Shown here piece after piece: positions 6,219 through 10,511 of a DNA stretch of 10,511 bases. A program made the position numbers and the translations under genes. Each line of letters opens with the position of its first letter. Positions within the stretch are counted from its first letter, which is position 1. This stretch comes from an uncultured Paracoccaceae bacterium (GTDB taxonomy: Bacteria; Pseudomonadota; Alphaproteobacteria; Rhodobacterales; Rhodobacteraceae): contig CAKZNY010000021.1 in the NCBI GenBank assembly GCA_937132145.1, positions 1 to 10,511 of the forward strand, given 5' to 3'. The notes below the pieces were generated by a model. The model was given only the letters and a program-made list of their open reading frames with translations. It was not told the origin of the DNA and did not search any database.

Positions 6219-7276
6219 AGCCATTCCTCGCGTTTGGTGCCAACAGCATCGGCGACGTTTTCGAACCCGTCGCGGGCAAGCAAAACGTCCAGCCCTTGCG
6301 CAATCTCGCCCGCAAGCCCGATACCTTTGTAGACCATGGCAGTGTAAAGCTGCACCGCGCTCGCCCCGGCCAGAATTTTTGCATAAGCCTGTTCAGCCGA
6401 GCCTATGCCGCCAACCCCGATCAGCGGCAATTTACCTTCGGTGAAAGCCGAAAGCTGCGCCAGAATGCGGGTGGATTTTTCGAATAATGGTTGACCGGAG
6501 AGGCCTCCGACTTGTGCGGCATGGGCGCTTAACAACCCGTCGCGGGAAAGCGTTGTGTTGGTGGCAATGATGCCGGATATGCCGGTTGAAAGCGCCACCT
6601 CGGCAATGTCTTGTAAATCTTGCGGTTCCAGATCAGGGGCTATTTTCAGAAATATAGCGACGGGTTTATCCAGCGCAGCATTTGCCGCCATAACACCGGC
6701 CAACAACCCTTCCAGCGCTTCTTTGCCCTGTAAATCCCGCAGTTTTTCAGTGTTGGGCGAGGACACGTTAACGGTGGCGAAATCCACATGCGGGCCGCAG
6801 GTGGTCAAAACTTGCGCGAAATCCTCGGCCTTGTCCGCGCTGTCTTTATTCGCCCCGAGGTTTATCCCCAGAACACCGCTATCCGGCCTTCCAGCCAGCC
6901 GCTCCGCGATCACATCCATGCCCTGATTGTTAAATCCGAACCGGTTGATCGCCGCATCATCCGCCGTTAAACGAAATAGCCGAGGCTTCGCATTTCCGGC
7001 CTGTGCGCGTGGCGTCGCTGCCCCGACCTCGACAAAGCCGAAACCGCATTTCAGCAACGGCGCAATCGCTTCGGCATTTTTGTCAAAACCCGCAGCTAAC
7101 CCGACCGGATTGGGCAGGGTCATTCCGGCCAGCGTCGTGACTAATCGAGGGGATGTCACAGGTCCCGGTGTCGGCACAAAGCCCATGTTAAGCGCCTTGA
7201 TGGACAGTCCATGCGCCACCTCTGGATCCAGCAAATGCATCAACGGCAAGCCGAGCTTTTGTAACGTGGCCTTCAC
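6215..7276 (-). CDS. pyrD: Dihydroorotate dehydrogenase (quinone), class 2
   Basis: This enzyme oxidises dihydroorotate to orotate in pyrimidine synthesis and passes electrons through FMN to membrane quinone. It has 353 residues, normal for class 2, including the N-terminal membrane-associating helices (residues about 1-40). Landmarks in order: [12 protein letters not shown] with Lys66; [29 protein letters not shown] (111-120); VNVSSPNT (169-176), whose serine is the catalytic base typical of class 2; FLKIAPDL with Lys211; IIATNTT; GGLSG; GVGGI (287-291), the FMN phosphate loop; and LYTAMVYKG. The start is GTG 7276, overlapping the DUF952 stop as GTGA; the ribosome binding site is weak (GGATGG), fitting translational coupling. 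The stop overlaps the arsC start as ATGA. Class and function are secure. Confidence 0.96.
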   Translation of the reverse strand: MKATLQKLGLPLMHLLDPEVAHGLSIKALNMGFVPTPGPVTSPRLVTTLAGMTLPNPVGLAAGFDKNAEAIAPLLKCGFGFVEVGAATPRAQAGNAKPRLFRLTADDAAINRFGFNNQGMDVIAERLAGRPDSGVLGINLGANKDSADKAEDFAQVLTTCGPHVDFATVNVSSPNTEKLRDLQGKEALEGLLAGVMAANAALDKPVAIFLKIAPDLEPQDLQDIAEVALSTGISGIIATNTTLSRDGLLSAHAAQVGGLSGQPLFEKSTRILAQLSAFTEGKLPLIGVGGIGSAEQAYAKILAGASAVQLYTAMVYKGIGLAGEIAQGLDVLLARDGFENVADAVGTKREEWL

Positions 7277-7611
7277 AGCACACCATCCGGAAATACGTGT
7301 CCGTCACCATCCAGCGGCAAGGGTTTGGCCCAGACCACATCGTCCATTCGCAATGCGCGATAAAGATGCGGAAACAAATCGCCGCCCCGCGAGGGTTCCC
7401 ACTTCAAAGCCGCACCAAGCGTATCAGAATCAAGCGCTAAAATCCGCAGACCTTCTACTTTGCTGAAATACTTAGAAACAGTCACGGCCACTTGCGCGCC
7501 GGTCGAGATGTGCACATACCCGTCCGCCAGATCGATAGGAGCGCCCAGCGTTTCACCCGCAGCTTTAAGCGCAACCCATTCGTCCGCACGAAATATCTTG
7601 TAAATCATCAT
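7273..7611 (-). CDS. DUF952 family protein
   Basis: A small cytoplasmic protein of about 112 residues. [11 protein letters not shown] at the N-terminus, [12 protein letters not shown] in the middle and [12 protein letters not shown] plus [10 protein letters not shown] near the end are the recognisable DUF952 (PF06108) signature; the biochemical function is unknown. The start is uncertain: two adjacent ATGs (7611 and 7608) give the family-typical N-terminus but have no visible Shine-Dalgarno sequence. Another in-frame ATG at 7674 overlaps the stop of the aminotransferase as TAATG and would add 21 residues, the first nine or so encoded by a hairpin repeat. I favour 7611 because family members start with MIYK. 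The stop overlaps the pyrD start by four bases (GTGA), so it is probably co-translated with pyrD. Nothing in the sequence shows a role in pyrimidine metabolism beyond this linkage. Confidence 0.85.
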   Translation of the reverse strand: MMIYKIFRADEWVALKAAGETLGAPIDLADGYVHISTGAQVAVTVSKYFSKVEGLRILALDSDTLGAALKWEPSRGGDLFPHLYRALRMDDVVWAKPLPLDGDGHVFPDGVL

Positions 7612-7653
7612 GGGATTTGAATGCGCCAAGGAAGCTTGAACGTCAACCCGTAG

Positions 7654-7672
7654 GGTGGGTGATTCACCCACC
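7654..7672. repeat. Perfect hairpin repeat, REP-like
   Basis: GGTGGGTGATTCACCCACC is a perfect palindrome with 9-base arms around a single central T, preceded by TAG and CCCG. It sits one base beyond the stop codon of the aminotransferase (minus-strand reading) and 42 bases upstream of the DUF952 start. I recall very similar GTGGGTGA/TCACCCAC elements as dispersed intergenic repeats in Rhodobacterales genomes; only one copy occurs here. There is no T-rich tail on either strand, so it is not a typical Rho-independent terminator, though it could stabilise the mRNA 3' end or cause pausing. Confidence 0.7.
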
Positions 7673-7673
7673 A

Positions 7674-9050
7674 TTACATAAACCCTTCCGCCTTGGCCCA
7701 AACCATGGTTGCATCCAGTGCGGCCTCCATCGGGGCGAACATCTCGTCCAGCTCATCCGCTGTTATAATCATCGGCGGGCACATCACAATGCTGTCCACC
7801 ACCGCCCGCACAATCACGCCGCGATCCAGCAGTTCTGTGGCCATGCGCGCGCCGACTTTGCCGGGGGTTGCGAAACCGCCAGCGGTTTTGTCTGGTGACA
7901 TTTCTAGCGCGCCCATCAAACCCAGGCAGCGGTATTCGCCAACCAGCGGGTGTTCAGCCAATCGCGCCAGATGCGCTTCGAAATGTGGGGCGAGGGCTTT
8001 TACGTGACCCACGATGTTGCGCCGCTGGTAAATCTCCAGTGCTTTCAGGCCAACCGCACAGCCCATCGGGTGGCCGCCGTAGGTAAAGCCGCGTCCGAAT
8101 GTGCCGAGCTTGCCTGAGTGTGCCTCGATTACATCGGCCATGTCCTGATTGATCGCCACGGCGGAAAGCGGGGCATAGCCTGCGGTTAGTTGTTTGGCCA
8201 AAGACATGGATGTGGGCTTCATGCCCAAGGTCTGGCTGCCGAACCACTCGCCGGTGCGACCAAAGCCGCAGATCACCTCGTCAGCGATGAGCAGGATGTC
8301 GTACTTCTCCAACACAACACCGATAGCCTCGAAATAGCCCTGCGGCGGGACGAGCACGCCGCCAGCTCCCATGACCGGTTCGGCGATGAAGGCGGCAACG
8401 GTTTCCGGCCCCTCCATTATAATTTGCGCCTCAAGGGCGGCGGCGAGACGGTTGGAATAGTCCAGCTCGCTTTCGCCGACCTCGGCCTCTTTCCAATGAT
8501 GCGGCGTGGCCGTGTGCAAAATCCGGTCCACGGGCAGGTCGAAATCCAAGTGGTTATAGGGCAACCCGGTCATCGAGGCCGACACAATAGTCACCCCGTG
8601 ATAGCCTTTCTTGCGGCTGATGATTTTCTTCTTCTCGGGCCGCCCCAGCGCATTGTTGTAATACCAGATCATCTTGACCTGCGTCTCGTTCGCCTCCGAA
8701 CCCGACGACTGATAGAAAATCCGCGCCATGCCCGGCGTTAGTTCTTTGATCTTCTCGGCCAACTCCACCGCTGGTTCGTGGGATTTATTGCCGAACAGGT
8801 GATAATAGGGCAGCTTTGCCATCTGTTCCTGCGCGGCCTCTACCAGTTCGGTGTCGCTGAAACCAAGACCGGCACACCAAAGGCCTGCCATCGCTTCGAT
8901 ATACGGGCGGCCTGCATCATCAAATACGCGCACACCTTCACCACGGGTGATGATTTGTACGCCGGTTTCGCGTAACATGGGCGCGTTGGCGTAGGGGTGG
9001 AGCAGGGCCTCCAGATCGCGGATTTGGGAGTTTGGCAGGGGCGCGGTCAT
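7674..9050 (-). CDS. Class III aminotransferase, omega-amino acid/amine:pyruvate type
   Basis: A 458-residue PLP-dependent fold-type I aminotransferase of class III. QSSGSEANE (114-122) binds the PLP phosphate, Tyr150-His151 (KKGYHG) stacks on the ring, IADEVICGFGRTG carries Asp257 for the pyridine nitrogen, and Lys286 in SLAKQLTAGY forms the Schiff base. FTYGGHP supplies the partner-subunit phosphate contact. Trp58 (MAGLWCAG) and Arg415 (GVIVRAVVD) match the tryptophan and flipping arginine of (S)-omega-transaminases, suggesting a beta- or omega-amino acid, polyamine or amine donor with pyruvate as acceptor. I start at ATG 9050, which has AGGTG seven bases upstream; the TTG three bases before it is less likely. 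No dedicated substrate-pathway gene is adjacent. The 5'-nucleotidase gene is divergent, and the downstream DUF952-pyrD-arsC operon is separated by a hairpin repeat. The exact donor cannot be read from sequence. Confidence 0.93.
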   Translation of the reverse strand: MTAPLPNSQIRDLEALLHPYANAPMLRETGVQIITRGEGVRVFDDAGRPYIEAMAGLWCAGLGFSDTELVEAAQEQMAKLPYYHLFGNKSHEPAVELAEKIKELTPGMARIFYQSSGSEANETQVKMIWYYNNALGRPEKKKIISRKKGYHGVTIVSASMTGLPYNHLDFDLPVDRILHTATPHHWKEAEVGESELDYSNRLAAALEAQIIMEGPETVAAFIAEPVMGAGGVLVPPQGYFEAIGVVLEKYDILLIADEVICGFGRTGEWFGSQTLGMKPTSMSLAKQLTAGYAPLSAVAINQDMADVIEAHSGKLGTFGRGFTYGGHPMGCAVGLKALEIYQRRNIVGHVKALAPHFEAHLARLAEHPLVGEYRCLGLMGALEMSPDKTAGGFATPGKVGARMATELLDRGVIVRAVVDSIVMCPPMIITADELDEMFAPMEAALDATMVWAKAEGFM

Positions 9051-9080
9051 CAATTCACCTCGACAGTTGGATTTTAAGCG

Positions 9081-9109
9081 AGCCTAGAATTGCCCCTTCA
9101 AACCGTCAA
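9081..9109 (-). promoter_or_regulatory. Possible sigma-70 promoter of the aminotransferase
   Basis: On the minus strand TTGACG (9104-9109) is separated by 17 bases from TAGGCT (9081-9086). The -35 box is strong and the -10 box is weak, with three of six consensus bases. A start near 9074 would leave a 5' leader of about 24 bases containing the GAGGTG ribosome binding site. The rest of the 169-base divergent region shows no clear operator or Pho-box; a 5-base stem at 9156-9171 is too short to call. Confidence 0.35.
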
Positions 9110-9219
9110 TCCAATAGCGTTGATGCAAAACATTTTATCCGCTGATTTATCGCCTAGTCGTTTGCGCGACTCGCTAACATACTGTTTACTCTCCCTTGTA
9201 TTTCAATTTGGAGGGAATC

Positions 9220-10511
9220 ATGAAAATATCAAATATACTTATGGCAGCTTCGGCACTGGCAATGTTTGCCACAGGCGCTTTGGCGGATTACAGCCTGACA
9301 ATTTTACATACCAACGACTTTCACGCGCGTTTCGAGCCGATCAGCAAGTACGACTCCGGTTGTTCTGCCGAGGGCAATACCGAGGGCGAATGCTTTGCCG
9401 GTTCCGCACGTATGGCAACCGCGATAGCCGAAGCGCGTCTGCGCTCGGACAATGTACTGCTGCTTGACGGCGGTGACCAGTTTCAGGGCACGCTGTTTTA
9501 CACATACTACAAAGGTAAAGCGGCCGCCGAGATGATGAATGCGATGGGGTACGACGCAATGACCGTCGGCAACCATGAATTTGACGACGGACCAGAGGTT
9601 CTTCGCGGGTTTATGGACTCGCTGAACTTCCCGGTTGTGTCATCAAATACCGACGTTACCAACGAGGTACTGCTCGCAGGCATTCTGAAACCCTTTACGA
9701 TTGTCGAGAAAAACGGCGAGAAAATTGGCATTATCGGCCTGACCCCGCAAGATGCGGACGAGCTGGCCAGTCCGGGCAAGAACGTTTCGTTCATTGATCC
9801 TGTCGTCGCGGTTCAGCGTCAGGTCGACATGTTGACGTCGATGGGCATCAACAAGATCATCGTTCTTTCGCATTCCGGTTACGAGGTTGAAAAACGCGTC
9901 GCCGCCGAAACAACCGGCGTAGACGTGATCGTCGGGGGGCACTCGCATACATTGCTTTCAAACACAAATGACCGCGCAGTTGGGCCTTATCCGACTATGA
10001 TTGGTAATACTGCCATCGTTCAGGCTTATGCCTACGGAAAATACCTTGGCGAGCTGAACGTAGTGTTTGACGACGAGGGCAACATCATTTCTGCAACCGG
10101 TGATCCGATACTTACGGATGCCGGTATTGCCGAAGACGAGGGGATCAAGGCGCGTGTTCTTGAAATGGCGGCTCCGCTCGAAGAAATCCGTACCCGCGTT
10201 GTGGCCTCAACCGCCGCAAGCATTGACGGAGATCGTGCCAACTGTCGTTCCACAGAATGCGAGATGGGCAACCTTGTCGCCGATGCGATGCTTGACCGTG
10301 TAGCCGATCAGGGCGTCACAATCGCCATCCAGAACGGCGGCGGACTGCGTGCCAGCATCGACGCGGGCGAAGTGACTATGGGCGAAGTCCTTATGGTTCT
10401 GCCATTCCAGAATACACTCGCTACGTTGCAGTTAAGCGGTGCGGGCGTGATTGCGGCGCTTGAAAACGGCGTTAGTCAGGTCGAGGAAGGCAAAGGGCGT
10501 TTCCCGCAGGT
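9220..10511 (+). CDS. Periplasmic 5'-nucleotidase/metallophosphatase, UshA type (3' end beyond window)
   Basis: A secreted nucleotide phosphohydrolase that would release nucleosides and phosphate from external nucleotides. From ATG 9220, with GGAG seven bases upstream, 430 codons stay open to the right edge. Residues 1-22 are a Sec signal peptide: Lys2, a hydrophobic core, and GALA before Asp23. The calcineurin-like metallophosphoesterase domain has all dimetal motifs in order: HTNDFHARF (Asp33, His35), GGDQFQG (Asp86), VGNHEFD (Asn118, His119), LSHSG (His218) and VGGHSHT (His241, His243). The C-terminal 5'-nucleotidase domain then begins around residue 320, with the substrate loop QNGGGLRAS and LPFQNTL visible. 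Paired cysteines at 48/58, and two more in NCRSTEC, could form disulfides, fitting periplasmic location. It is divergent from the aminotransferase. Substrate range (AMP, UDP-sugar, cyclic nucleotide) is undetermined. Confidence 0.94.
   Translation, partial: MKISNILMAASALAMFATGALADYSLTILHTNDFHARFEPISKYDSGCSAEGNTEGECFAGSARMATAIAEARLRSDNVLLLDGGDQFQGTLFYTYYKGKAAAEMMNAMGYDAMTVGNHEFDDGPEVLRGFMDSLNFPVVSSNTDVTNEVLLAGILKPFTIVEKNGEKIGIIGLTPQDADELASPGKNVSFIDPVVAVQRQVDMLTSMGINKIIVLSHSGYEVEKRVAAETTGVDVIVGGHSHTLLSNTNDRAVGPYPTMIGNTAIVQAYAYGKYLGELNVVFDDEGNIISATGDPILTDAGIAEDEGIKARVLEMAAPLEEIRTRVVASTAASIDGDRANCRSTECEMGNLVADAMLDRVADQGVTIAIQNGGGLRASIDAGEVTMGEVLMVLPFQNTLATLQLSGAGVIAALENGVSQVEEGKGRFPQ

Noticed and set aside
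6219..6224. Earlier ATG for the ArsC-family gene at 6224
   Set aside because: Its Shine-Dalgarno sequence would be adjacent to the start. ATG 6218 has normal spacing, gives the ATGA overlap with pyrD and puts the catalytic cysteine at residue 12.
7654..7672. Hairpin as a Rho-independent terminator
   Set aside because: Neither strand has a run of T after the stem, and the element matches a dispersed-repeat pattern better.
9051..9053. TTG start for the aminotransferase three bases upstream of the ATG
   Set aside because: ATG 9050 has better ribosome binding site spacing and codon preference; the product differs by only one residue.
9156..9171. AGTCG-TTTGCG-CGACT stem-loop upstream of the 5'-nucleotidase
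   Set aside because: Five paired bases with a six-base loop is within chance expectation, and there is no other sign of an operator or riboswitch.
9110..9219. Pho-box for the 5'-nucleotidase
   Set aside because: I found no direct repeats resembling CTGTCAT in the upstream region, so phosphate control cannot be claimed from this sequence.

Overview
This window looks like chromosomal DNA from an alphaproteobacterium, most likely a marine Rhodobacterales/Roseobacter-type organism. The base composition is moderately GC-rich and the genes are tightly packed. Several features fit that group: a long DmdC/FadE-type acyl-CoA dehydrogenase with MerR-type regulators beside it, a DUF952-pyrD-arsC run, an omega-transaminase, and a GGTGGGTGA/TCACCCACC hairpin repeat between genes. 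The placement is inference from gene content; there is no rRNA or marker gene to confirm it. Ten complete genes and two genes cut by the window edges cover nearly everything, and no gene-free stretch exceeds 170 bases.

Layout. Positions 1-2287 (minus strand) hold a lipid or acyl-CoA catabolism block. A MerR-type regulator (1907-2287) is followed by a second, paralogous MerR-type regulator (1425-1823), then by an acyl-CoA dehydrogenase that runs off the left edge (1-1412). The 83-base gap between the two regulators holds two near-identical 16-base palindromic sites resembling the operators described for LiuR-type MerR regulators of acyl-CoA metabolism. Next on the minus strand is a 10-TM metal-exporter-like permease of the PF11449 type (2339-3484). 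It is divergent from a plus-strand operon of two hotdog thioesterases and a DinF-type MATE transporter (3605-5877), whose genes overlap or abut with no spacer. The 120-base divergent region carries a possible Fur/Mur-type operator.

The MATE gene converges with a minus-strand operon, and their stop codons share four bases. That operon is DUF952, pyrD (class 2 dihydroorotate dehydrogenase, GTG start) and an ArsC-family protein, joined by GTGA and ATGA overlaps (5874-7611). Upstream of it lies a class III omega-amino-acid/amine transaminase (7674-9050), separated from the DUF952 gene by a perfect 9-base-arm hairpin that looks like a dispersed intergenic repeat. After a second divergent intergenic region (9051-9219), a secreted UshA-type 5'-nucleotidase/metallophosphatase starts at 9220 and runs off the right edge.

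No mobile element, CRISPR array, tRNA, rRNA or clear phage or defence cassette is visible. I do not see a novel multi-gene system. The points most worth checking are the tandem MerR pair with its operator array, the Asp/Glu-divergent thioesterase pair coupled to a MATE exporter, the metal-regulated look of the exporter promoter, and the repeat that may supply an N-terminal extension to the DUF952 protein.
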